A stretch of 64,000 nt of DNA from Amaurobius ferox (lineage: Eukaryota; Arthropoda; Arachnida; Araneae; Amaurobiidae): assembly GCA_951213105.1 (NCBI GenBank), contig OX578142.1:8914149-8978148 (forward strand). The letters run 5' to 3'. The notes beneath the pieces were generated by a model that ran no database searches, was not told the DNA's origin, and was given only the letters and a program-made list of their open reading frames with translations. Shown here in pieces: positions 32,745 to 41,681 of the stretch (its first letter is position 1; every line of letters starts with the position of its first letter). The position numbers and the translations under genes are program-made.

Positions 32745-32819
32745 TTATATAATATTAATTTTTTACTGCGAGTAAATTATTTTTACAGCGAGTAAATTAT
32801 TTTTTTTACTGTTATATAA
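32745..32819. promoter_or_regulatory. Central divergent promoter
   Basis: Only 75 bp separate the two divergent first genes. Each start codon is preceded by TATATAA (TATATAAATG on both strands), so the region is near-symmetric. Between them lie two copies of a 20-bp unit ACTGCGAGTAAATTATTTTT (32765-32784 and 32785-32804) and the beginning of a third. Confidence 0.65.
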
Positions 32820-33524
32820 ATGATAAAAATTAAAGATTACACGGAACCAGATGAGTTACCTGATCCTAATCAACATCCTTTGTTACCTAAACATCCATTT
32901 AGATTGCTTATAACAGGGCCTTCAGGTTCAGGTAAAACAAATTTACTGTTAAATATGATTTTTTAAATTTTGATGCTCTATATATATGTGCAAAAGATTT
33001 ATACGGACCTAAATCTTCTAAATTACAAGAAATATATACAATGTTTGAAGATATAGAAAGAGAAGATATTTTGAAATGTAAGAAGAATAAGAAAACATTA
33101 TTAGAATTATATGATAAATACAAAAAAGAAGTATTCTTTTCTTCAGATGATTTTATTACAGTAGATGATTTAAATCCTTCATTAAAGAATTTAGTTATTT
33201 TCGATGATTGTGTGACTGAGAAAGATCAAAAAACCATTCAGGAATTATTTATCAGAGGTAGAAAGAAAAACCGCATCTATTATTTATTTATCACTGTCAT
33301 ATTATTCAACTCCTATCAATATAAGAAAGAACTGTAATTACTTTATATTTTTCAATCTACAACCAAAAGAAATGTAACAGATTATAACAAAGATAGATGG
33401 TAAATTAAGTACTAAAGAATTCAAACAAATATATAATAAAAGGGTTCAAAAACAATACGATTTTTTAATGTTAGATTTAGTGAATCCAAAAATGAGATAC
33501 AGAAAAAAATTTGATCCTATATAA
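32820..33524 (+). pseudogene. ATP: DNA-packaging ATPase (FtsK/A32-type), frameshifted
   Basis: ATG at 32820. Walker A GPSGSGKTN appears at about residue 37, Walker B in LVIFDDCV, and FIRGRKKN then SYYSTPINIRKNCNYFIFFNLQP follow the Polinton ATPase pattern. The frame breaks in a T run at about 32957 (six T, seven needed) and again near 33268; a TAA at about 33376 interrupts the tail before DFLMLDLVNPKMRYRKKFDPI and the final TAA. The product would pump DNA into capsids. Homopolymer breaks could be either decay or read errors. Confidence 0.8.
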
Positions 33525-33529
33525 ATGAT

Positions 33530-33922
33530 ATGGAAGAATATTTAGAAAAAAGATTGTATGTTTACAGAAAGAGTAGAAATTTGTATCAAAAGATAAGTAT
33601 TTCATTATCAGTAAGTAAGGTCATTCTAAGTGGAACGGGTTTATCAGCAATAGCCTTTCTTCCGCTTGCTTTTTTCAGTTTATCGGTTGGTATAGTAGAA
33701 GCTATTGACCTTGCATTAAAAATAGCAGAAAGGAAAGAAGAATATAGACATTGTTATAATTTTTATAAAGAACCCATTAATTCGTTTAAAGCTAAGGATA
33801 TGACAGAAGAAGAAATTTATATGCGAGAAAAGGATTTCATAAAAAGTTTAAAATTTAATCCAGTTGAAAAATATGTAAAACAAATGCAATTGAATGGATA
33901 TAAATTTATTCATTCTAAATAA
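33530..33922 (+). CDS. Polinton membrane protein, 130 aa
   Basis: MEEYLEKRLYVYRKSRNLYQK, then a hydrophobic segment (about residues 28-65, VILSGTGLSAIAFLPLAFFSLSVGIVEAI) and a charged helical tail. The segment SVGIVEAIDLALKIAERKEEYR resembles a conserved Polinton membrane protein of unknown function. Intact. A TAAATG lies 5 bp before its ATG, at the ATPase stop. Confidence 0.6.
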   Translation: MEEYLEKRLYVYRKSRNLYQKISISLSVSKVILSGTGLSAIAFLPLAFFSLSVGIVEAIDLALKIAERKEEYRHCYNFYKEPINSFKAKDMTEEEIYMREKDFIKSLKFNPVEKYVKQMQLNGYKFIHSK

Positions 33923-34416
33923 ATGGTTTGTAAAAAAAAGGTGGTGATATTGTTGGATGGTTACAAGATAAAATAAATCCTCCAGAAATGCATTTACCAG
34001 GATATCAATATTGTGGTCCATTTACAAAATTAGAAAAAAGATTAAAAAGAGGTGATCCTGGAATAAATAGAGTTGATAAAGCTTGTAAAAAACATGATAT
34101 TGAATACAATAAAACAAAAGATACAAAAAAGAGACATGTTGCTGATCAAGAATTAATAGACGATTTAAATGCTACACAAGATCCAACATTTCGAGAAAGA
34201 TTAGGTAGAGTATTTATTAAACCTATTATTAAAGCTAAAATAAATTCTGGGTTAGGAATGTCTACTTCTATAAATATGTATTGTGTCAAGTGTAAAAAGA
34301 AAACCGAAACTAAAAATTATCATGAAACTACTTCTAAAAATAATAAACCAGTTGGTAAAGGTATTTGTACAATTTGTGATAGTAAAAAGAATACTTTTTT
34401 AAGATTAAAGAGTTAA
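33923..34416 (+). pseudogene. Parvovirus-type phospholipase A2 plus zinc ribbon, frameshifted start
   Basis: TAAATG at the previous stop gives ATG 33923. The first codons reach the domain only by changing frame in an A run (eight A, nine needed). From 33988 the frame is open. LPGYQYCGPFT is the Ca-binding loop, with F where most enzymes have G. DKACKKHDIEYN holds the His-Asp pair. The end is a CVKCKKKT...CTICDSKK zinc ribbon of the DUF5679 type. Known in parvovirus capsid proteins and Polintons, where PLA2 breaches endosomes during entry. If the frameshift is a read error, the gene is intact. Confidence 0.8.
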
Positions 34417-35445
34417 AAGAGACATATTATAATCCAGAAACAGGGTATTGTGGTATTCAAGAATTGAAAAGAAAAACAGGATTACCTAATGTTGAATAAT
34501 TTTTACATGAACAAGATGTATATACTAGATATAAACCTGTCATTCGTAAATTTAAAAGAAGGCGAGTTTATGTTCCAAACAGTAATAATCAATTTGACGC
34601 TGATTTGTTATTTATAAAAAATTATAGCAAATATAATGAGGGAACTAATTATTTGTTAACAGTTATAGATGCTTTTAATAAATATGCTTGGGCTTTCCCT
34701 ATAAAAAGAAAAACATCTGAAGAAGTCGTACAAGGTTTCAAACAAGTTTTTAAAGAAAGAATACCAAAATTTATATTAACGGATGAAGGTACTGAATTTA
34801 CAGGAAAAGTTACACAAAAATTATTCAAAGATAATAATATACATCAGATAATAATATACAAAGATAATAATATACATTGGTTTACGACTTATAATAAAGA
34901 AATAAAATCTGCAATAGCTGAGAGATTTAATGGATGTATAAGAGAAAAAATTATAAAATATATGCATGCTAACAATACTAAAAGATATATTGATGTATTA
35001 CCTAAATTACTTAAAAATTATAACAATTCATATCATAGATCTATTAAAATGACACCCTTTGAGGCTAGTCGAGACAAAAATGAATGAAGTTTATGAAAAT
35101 TTATATATGAAAAAGATCATAAAAAAACCTAAATTTAAGATAGGGGATAGTGTTAGAATATCAACAATTAAAAAAACATTCAGGAATGTAGATGATTCTA
35201 CATTTACTGAAGAGATTTTTATAGTATCTGAAGTATTAAAAACAGATGCTATTACTTATCGATTAAAAGATTTAAACAGTAAAGAAATTGAAGGAACTTT
35301 TTATGAAAATGAAATGGTAAAATATAATAAAAAAGATGATGTATATAAAATTGAAAAAATCATAAAAAAGAAAGGAAATAAATATTCTGTAAAATGGTTA
35401 GGATATCCTGATGAATTTAATAGTTGGACATATGAATTAGTTTAA
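34413..35445 (+). pseudogene. INT: Polinton integrase with chromodomain, disrupted
   Basis: The frame begins within the previous stop as LKETYYNPETGYCGIQELKRKTGLP, the usual N-terminal region. A TAA follows at 34497. The catalytic core shows Asp in FDADLLFI, Asp in ILTDEGTEF and Glu in AIAERFNGCIR, so the DDE triad is present. A 33-bp direct duplication near 34840 adds about 11 residues (KDNNIHQIIIY). A one-base shift near 35080 separates the C-terminal part, which ends in a chromodomain (YKIEKIIKKKGNKYSVKWLGYPDEFNSW). The protein would join element ends to host DNA and give the 6-bp duplication; the chromodomain may aim it at chromatin. Confidence 0.88.
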
Positions 35446-35609
35446 ATTATGATGTGAATAGCATCAATTTTATAATCAATAGATATGGGGGGGCATATTT
35501 ATCATCTTTGAAAAGTGATGATAAGCACGAATGTATTTATTAATGAATTTAAAAGATGTGATAGTTTAGAAAATAAAATATGTTATTAATAAGATTTCGT
35601 AGTAAATAA

Positions 35610-36026
35610 ATGAATGTTAACTTCTTTGACGGTGTTGAAATGGTTGAATCGATTGATATTTCAGATAATGAAGTTTCAGAAGTAGCATATAATTTAAAGA
35701 TGAAATTAATGTATTCAGATGATGAATATTTTTATATTATAGATTACGAGAGTTTAAAACAAAGAAATAAAAGTAGAATTAGTTATTTTAATCGCATAAA
35801 AAGGCGGTATAATATTACTCAAGAAGTTGAGGATATGTTTTTAAAATTTTTAGATTTTATGTATTATAAAAAATCAGTTAATTATTATTATTTTATGAAA
35901 AAGATTTGTGATATTTTTAAAATTGAAAATAATATAAAGGTTCAAAGACTTTGTTATAAAGTCAAAAAGAAATATGAAAAAATCTGGAATGATTTCTTAC
36001 AAAGTATTTCAAAAAATGTTTCGTAA
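35610..36026 (+). CDS. Hypothetical Polinton protein, 138 aa
   Basis: ATG 35610 in AGTAAATAAATG. Acidic N-terminus, then a Lys/Tyr-rich helical part (RISYFNRIKRRYNI...VQRLCYKVKKKYEKIW). No domain recognised. Ends SISKNVS followed by TAATAAATGGAG. The 164 bp before it hold no gene. Confidence 0.5.
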   Translation: MNVNFFDGVEMVESIDISDNEVSEVAYNLKMKLMYSDDEYFYIIDYESLKQRNKSRISYFNRIKRRYNITQEVEDMFLKFLDFMYYKKSVNYYYFMKKICDIFKIENNIKVQRLCYKVKKKYEKIWNDFLQSISKNVS

Positions 36027-36029
36027 TAA

Positions 36030-36278
36030 ATGGAGCTTACAAAAAAGTGTATACACTGTTTGACTATGAAATATGCAAATGAGTTTTATATATATCATAG
36101 AAATGGAAAATTTTATTTCCAAAGTCATTGTAAATGTTGTGATTCCATAATCCAATATAAAAAAATTAAATGTGAATGTGGTATGCAATATACCTATACA
36201 CATAAAAAGAGACATTTAAAAAGTATTTATCACAGTAAGCATCTTCCAGGAAAAAGTATTGCAAAAAATGTATCCTAA
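36030..36278 (+). CDS. Zinc-binding small protein, 82 aa
   Basis: Intact. CIHCLTMK at the start, CKCCDS and then CECGMQYTYTHKKRHLKSIYH form two Cys/His knuckles. The second half resembles the 'CxCGxxYTxxxKxRHxxxxxH' finger common in large DNA virus proteins. Probably binds nucleic acid. Ends SIAKNVS with TAATAAATGGAG, as its upstream neighbour does. Confidence 0.55.
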   Translation: MELTKKCIHCLTMKYANEFYIYHRNGKFYFQSHCKCCDSIIQYKKIKCECGMQYTYTHKKRHLKSIYHSKHLPGKSIAKNVS

Positions 36279-36281
36279 TAA

Positions 36282-37701
36282 ATGGAGTTCACCTTAAAGT
36301 CAAAGACTATTGGTGAGCTTAGAAAAGTAGTTAAACAATTGAATATTAAACAATCTAAAGGCTGTAAGAAGGATGATTTAATTAGATTATTAATTAAATA
36401 TATAAAAGAAACTGGAGAATATAAATATGTTTTAGTAGATTTATTAAATTTAGATATATCAAAATACTTAAAAAAAAGAAGAAAATATTTATTAGAAAAC
36501 CTGAAAAACGTAATAAATTAAAACAGTTTTTGATTCTTTTAATTTGAAATTTGATAATAAGGAATTTAAGCCAAAAGAAAAAAAAAAGATTAAAACAGAA
36601 GTGAATCTTAAAAAATTATTTACAGAACAATTTATTAATAAACCTAAAAATAGGCGTAAACTTAAGGATATATTTGGTTTGAAGTCAAAGATTATTGGTG
36701 AACTTAGAAAAGTAGTAAAACAATTGAATATTAAACAATCTAAAGGCTGTAAGAAGGATGATTTAATTAGATTATTAATTAAATATATCAGAAAAACAGG
36801 TGAATATAAACCTGTTTTAGTAGATTTATTAAATTTAGATATATCAAAATACTTGGAAAAAAAGTAGAAAATATTTATTGAAAAACCTGAAAAACGTAAT
36901 AAAATTATAAAGGTTTTTGATTCTTTTTATTTGAAATTTGATAATAAGGAATTTAAACCAAAAGAAGAAAAAAAGATTAAAACAGTAGTGAATCTTAAAA
37001 AATTATTTACTCCTGATCTTACAGAACAATTGAAACAATTTATTAATGAACCTAAAAATAGGCGTAAACTTAAGAATATATTTGATTATTTTGATTTGAA
37101 ATATAAAGATGGAGAATTGGTAAAAAAGAAAGAAAAGAAAGTAGAAATAGAAGTTAATCTTGAAGATTTATTTAAACCTGATTACGAAATTGTTCAAATT
37201 AGTCAAAAATATATTAAAAAATATAACACATATAGGTATATTTATAAAATTGTAGAAATCAATGAACTTAGACCTGTACAATATCATAATGTTTTAAAGG
37301 ATTTATTTAGAAAAGCTATTGGAAAAGTAGAAGGAAAAATAGATATTATAGTACACAATCCTGCATTAAGTCAACCTTTTCATCCTAAAATGATGTCAAC
37401 TAGAGAGGCTTATGTTATTTAGATGTTTTAACACATAAAATTGAATACAAAGAATTAGATATTAAAGAATGTACATTCGATTTTCATGTCATAGAATTAC
37501 CACATGGAGGAAAACATCTAAAAATTCTCAAAGATGATGATATTGTAAACAAAAAGAGTATTTGTCAAATTAAAAATAACGATAATATATGTTTATCTAA
37601 ATCTATTGTAGTTGCTCTATCTATTCAAAATCCTGAACTTTTATATGAAAAATTAAACTATAAAAAACTAACTAAAAATGACATTCTATATATTAAAAAC
37701 T
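36282..37701 (+). pseudogene. POLB: Polinton DNA polymerase B, N-terminal part with duplicated SAP domain
   Basis: ATG 36282 (CCTAATAAATGG). The first domain, IGELRKVVKQLNIKQSKGCKKDDLIRLLI, fits a SAP DNA-binding domain. A direct duplication of about 386 bp repeats it (from 36682) with frameshifts between. Then come NLKKLFTPDLTEQL, VQYHNVLKDLF and DIIVHNPALSQPFHPKMM, the standard N-terminal region of Polinton polymerases. After a frameshift at about 37420 it goes on with DIKECTFDFHVIELPHGGKHLKI and ICLSKSIVVALSIQNPEL. It is interrupted at 37701 by a 2-kb insertion. Assigning the SAP domain to POLB rather than a separate gene is inferred from frame and spacing. Confidence 0.75.
36297..37070 (+). 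repeat. Diverged tandem duplication of about 386 bp
   Basis: AAGTCAAAGAYTATTGGTGA at 36297 and 36682, and GAAATTTGATAATAAGGAAT at 36546 and 36933. Both copies include the SAP domain. Some small indels have since separated them. Confidence 0.85.
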
Positions 37702-39719
37702 AGCCGCCTTTGGCGACCAGCCTGTTCGCTACCCTTGAAAATTCTGACCGTGGCAAATTCTAACCGTGGCACACTCGCTGGCGCGACCTACCAGTAAAGT
37801 GTAAGGTAACTGTTTGGAGGGCCAGGAAGTGCCACCCAATTTAGACAGGAACTCAGTGGGGGAGGTATCCACAGGGACCGTACCCTCCTTCCCCTACCAC
37901 CAACCTCTCGGAAGGACTTACGGTCCCGCATGTTTAACGTGATCGTACTCCGCCTGAACACGGCGGCAGTTTTGACAATGGCGGGAATCGAACCCGGACC
38001 TACCTAGTGCAAATCCCGCGCGCTAACCACTGGGCTACCGCGCCCTCCGCGACAATCTCCATAACCTTCTTTTTATTCATCCAATTTAGACCGGAACCCA
38101 GTAGGGGAGGCATCCACAGGGTCCGTACCCTCCTTCCTCTACCAACAACCTCTCGGAAGGACTTACGGATCCACATGTTTAACGTGATCGTACTCCGCGT
38201 GAAAATGGCAGCAGTTTTGGCAGTGGCGGCAATCGAACCCGAGCCTACCGAGTGCAATTCCCGCGCGCCAACCACTGGGCTACCGCGCCCTCCGCGACAA
38301 TCTCCATAACCTTCTTTTTATTCACCCAATTTAGACCGGAACCCAGTGGGAAAGTCATCCACAGGGTCCGTACCCTCCTTCCTCTACCACCAACCTCTCG
38401 GAAGGACTTACGGACCCACATGTTTAACGTGATCGTACTCCGCGTGAACACGGCAGCAGTTTTGTCAGTGGAGGGAATCGAACCCGGGCCTACCGAGTGA
38501 AATTCCCGCACGCTAACCACTGGGCTACCGCGCCCTCCGCGACAATCTCCATAACTTTCTTTTTATTCACCCAATTTGGACCAGGACCCAGTGGGGGAGG
38601 CATCCACAGAGACCGTACCCTCCTTTCCCTGCCACCAACCTCTCGGAAGGAATTATCGACCCATATGTTTAAGGTGATCGTACTCCGCATCAGTGGCGGG
38701 AATCGAACCCAGGCCTACCGAGTGCAATTCTCGCGCGCTAACTTCCCGCGCGCTAATTTAAATTTATAATGACCATATGCTAGGCTCTTAATTCCACCAT
38801 CCTCGTTCCATCGTTCCATCATTTAAAATAGCCATAAAATTAAAATATCCATTTAAAATATCTATAAATTAAAATATCCATAAATTAAAATATCCATTTA
38901 AAATCAAAAAATCATCCATATCGTTCCACCAATCCATAAATATAATAATTTCAAATACATCACCACAATTCAAACCACCATAATTCAATCATTTAAATTA
39001 TTTAAAAATCCATTTAAAATATCATATAAATATAATAATTTCGCCCGATGTATACAACACTTATGCTCGTAATTCATTTAAAATCGAAAGCGCGGTCTCC
39101 ATGGAGACGGGGAAGAAACTACTGCGGATGGGGGGGAAAATGCCGTTGAAGAACTGAGCCGGTAGCCGACAAATTTAAAATCATGGCGTCTTTAAAATTG
39201 CGATCCTGAAGGCAATTTTCATTATTTCTGGACCAAATTAGACTTGTGAGAATGCCAGATATTTCAGCTTTCTAAAAATGTAAATTATTAGTCGAAATTA
39301 TGAGTACTTTTCACTATGCGAGAATTTAAAAACCAAAAATCGTTTTTTTGAGCCAAAAGTGACTTTTGTTTTAAAATCTTTAAAAAATATTAGAAATCGA
39401 AATTGAGAGTTGAAATTGATATATTTTTACTCGAAATTCTCTGCTCTTTCCGATGGTGTGATTTGTTTTTTTCTACAACGTCTGGATCGTGGCGAAAAAA
39501 GGGCAAAAATGTCAAAAAACGGTCGAAATCGCATAAAACATTAAATAACAAAAAAATAATTCAAATTTTAAAAATCGGTTTTCACGTGTCCCCTTCCCTC
39601 CCCTCCAGGTCTCCGATTGCCAAATTTCGTAGCTCTCCGACGCGCGGTCGCGAAACATATATAGTGTATAAGACAGACACACAGACACACATTGCCTTTT
39701 ATTATTTAAGAAGGAAGAA
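37702..39719. mobile_element. Composite insertion in the polymerase gene
   Basis: Polymerase coding stops at about 37701 and resumes at about 39720. The inserted DNA is more GC-rich at its left (CCGCCTTTGGCGACCAGC) and right (a CAGACACACAGACACACATTGCC tail) ends, as in common arthropod dispersed repeats. It contains a SINE array (37831-38760), an AT-rich middle (38760-39050), and a unique stretch with a 14-bp palindrome GTCTCCATGGAGAC near 39089. No target duplication is obvious, so it may be several nested insertions. No gene is seen. Confidence 0.6.
37831..38760 (-). repeat. Tandem array of a tRNA-derived SINE, four units of 245 bp
   Basis: On the minus strand each unit starts with a tRNA-like head: A box TAGCCCAGTGG (for example 38037-38027) and B box GGTTCGATTCC (37994-37984). 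A body of about 170 bp follows. Heads lie at about 37980-38054, 38226-38299, 38471-38544 and 38695-38760. The last lacks its A box. Units follow each other head-to-tail at exactly 245 bp. Plus-strand and minus-strand open frames of 66-100 codons here are by-products of the repeats. Confidence 0.85.
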
Positions 39720-41681
39720 TATTACAAAAAACGTTAGCTGAAAAATTACATGAAATGTGTGAAATTCCTTTAGATATTTGTAATTTAGAGCATGTTAAAA
39801 AATTTTAAGAATTCTTAAATATATAAATTACTATATTTTGTAGAGAAAGTTTTAATGAAAGAATATACAGTGGTACTTATAAAACTACTTGTATTTACAT
39901 TTTAAAAAATAGAAATCATTTTGATACCATTACATCTGTTACAGGATTTTTAGGAAAAAGCAATTATTGTGATTACTGTAAGGTGAGTTATAAAAGAAGC
40001 GATCAGCATAAATGTTTATTAAAATGTGATAGATGTTTTATAAAAGAAAGTAATTGTGAAGGTGATGATATCCAGTGTAATGAATGTTTTCGAAGTTTTA
40101 AAAGTGAAAACTGTTTTGAAAATCATAAAAATAAATTTAAAAAATTGTCTGTTTGTGAAAGACTATGGAAATGTTTAAAATGTAAAAGAAATATCAACAG
40201 AGATAAAAGAACACCTGAAGATCATATATGTGGAGAAAGACTATATAAAAATTGTAGACAATGGGTCTCAAAAGATCATAGGTGTTATATGAAAACAAAA
40301 AAAAGCTAAGGGTGGGACCTGTAAAAATATTTGTTCTACTCAAGAAAGGTGTAATATATGTCAAAAACATAGATTTCCTGAAAATTATATGTATGGTAGT
40401 ATGTGTGAAAACAAATGTAATTACAAAAGTAATGACAGATATAGTTGGTGTGATGCATGTAAATATTCAGGATTTACACAAAAATATATGTTTTTTGACG
40501 TTGAAACGAGTCAAGAGACTAGAAATCATGAAGTCAATTTAATTATAAATCAAGAATTTTATGGAGACGAAAACATATTTAAGAATGAAAACGACTATTG
40601 TAAGTGGCTATTTGATAAGAAACATGCAGGTTATACCGTATTAGCTCATTATGGAAAAGGCTTTGACTTTCAATTTATATCTAACTACTGTTTCAAAAAT
40701 AAAATTAAAGTTTTTACAATCTATCAAGGAAATAAACTCATTTATATGAATGCTATCAAATATAATATAAGGTTTATAGATTCTATTAATTTTACATTGA
40801 TTCCATTAAGAAAATTTCCTAAAACGTTTGGATTAACAGAATTAGCAAAAGGATTTTTTCCTCATTTGTTTAACACTATTAAAAATCAAACTTATATAGG
40901 AAAATATCCTGAAAAATACTATTATGGATATGATACTATGACTTTAGAAGGTAAAGAATTGTTTAATAAATGGTACAAATCTGTAAAAAATGAAATCTTT
41001 GATTTTCAAAAAGAAATTATAAAATACTGTAGGTCTGATGTAGATATTTTAAGAAAAGGATGTTTAGAATTCAGAAGATTATTTTTAGAAATAGCTAATA
41101 TAGATCCTTTTAAATATATCACTTTAGCAAGTGTTTGTATGACTATATATACAGATAAATTCGTACCTGAGGGTACAATAGCTATAGATGAAGAGATCAT
41201 CAAACGAGATCAAGACAGCAAAAAATCAATTGCTTGGTTAGATTATTTATCTCAAAAACATAAATTAAATATACAGCATGCTTTAAATGGAGGAGAGAAA
41301 AAAATAAAATTAGACAATAAAACTTTTAGTAGTGGTTTTTACAATAATACTGTATATCAATTTCAGGGTTGTCATTGGCATAGATGTTATTGTTGTTACA
41401 GAAAATCTACTTTAAATGAACAAAATCAAATATGTATGACAGATTTATATGAAAAAACAAAAAAGATAACTAATAAGATAAAAGATGCAGGATATGAGTT
41501 AATTCAGATATGGGAATGTGATTTTGATAATGATAAAGAAATTAAAAAATATATGAAAAAAGAATGGAAAAGAGATTTTATAGCACCTTTTAATCCTAGA
41601 GATGCCTTCTATGTGGGTAGTTGGGAACCAACTAAATTAAAATATGAAATGAAAAATAAAGAGAAAGGTCGATATATTGAT
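39720..41681 (+). pseudogene. POLB: Polinton DNA polymerase B, exonuclease part, truncated at motif A
   Basis: Continues after the insertion with KTLAEKLHEMCEIPLDICNLEHVKKF, then frames carrying IYSGTYKTTCIYILKNRNHFD and the Cys-rich segment 39950-40300 (YCDYCKVSYKR, CDRC, CNECFRSF). From 40389 a long open frame has Exo I (FFDVET), Exo II (AHYGKGFDFQFI) and Exo III (YCRSDVDILRKG), so the 3'-5' exonuclease residues are kept. The text reaches GRYID at 41670-41681, the first residues of polymerase motif A (usually YIDxxSLYP). There satellite sequence replaces it; the palm, fingers and thumb are absent. At least three frame breaks lie upstream. It was a protein-primed family B enzyme. Confidence 0.88.

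Larger units (their letters stand above)
24726..41681. mobile_element. Maverick/Polinton (adintovirus-like) element, right part lost
   Basis: Holds every Polinton hallmark gene: protein-primed DNA polymerase B, chromodomain integrase, FtsK/A32-type ATPase, adenain-like protease, double-jelly-roll major capsid protein and penton. It has a long terminal inverted repeat, terminus AG..., and a 6-bp target duplication. Genes are arranged leftward and rightward from a central promoter at 32745-32819. Gene spacing is tight, often stop-start or ATGA overlaps. Base composition is strongly AT-rich with TAA the usual stop. The right third (rest of the polymerase and the right repeat) is absent here: satellite DNA takes over at 41679-41682, and the right terminus sits, inverted, at 19580-20867. 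Confidence 0.93.

Noticed and set aside
37980..38054. Functional tRNA gene
   Set aside because: A and B boxes are present, but the acceptor and anticodon arms do not pair properly and the head is part of a 245-bp repeated SINE.
38000..38769. Several 66-100 codon frames around 38 kb
   Set aside because: All lie in the SINE array and repeat with its 245-bp period.
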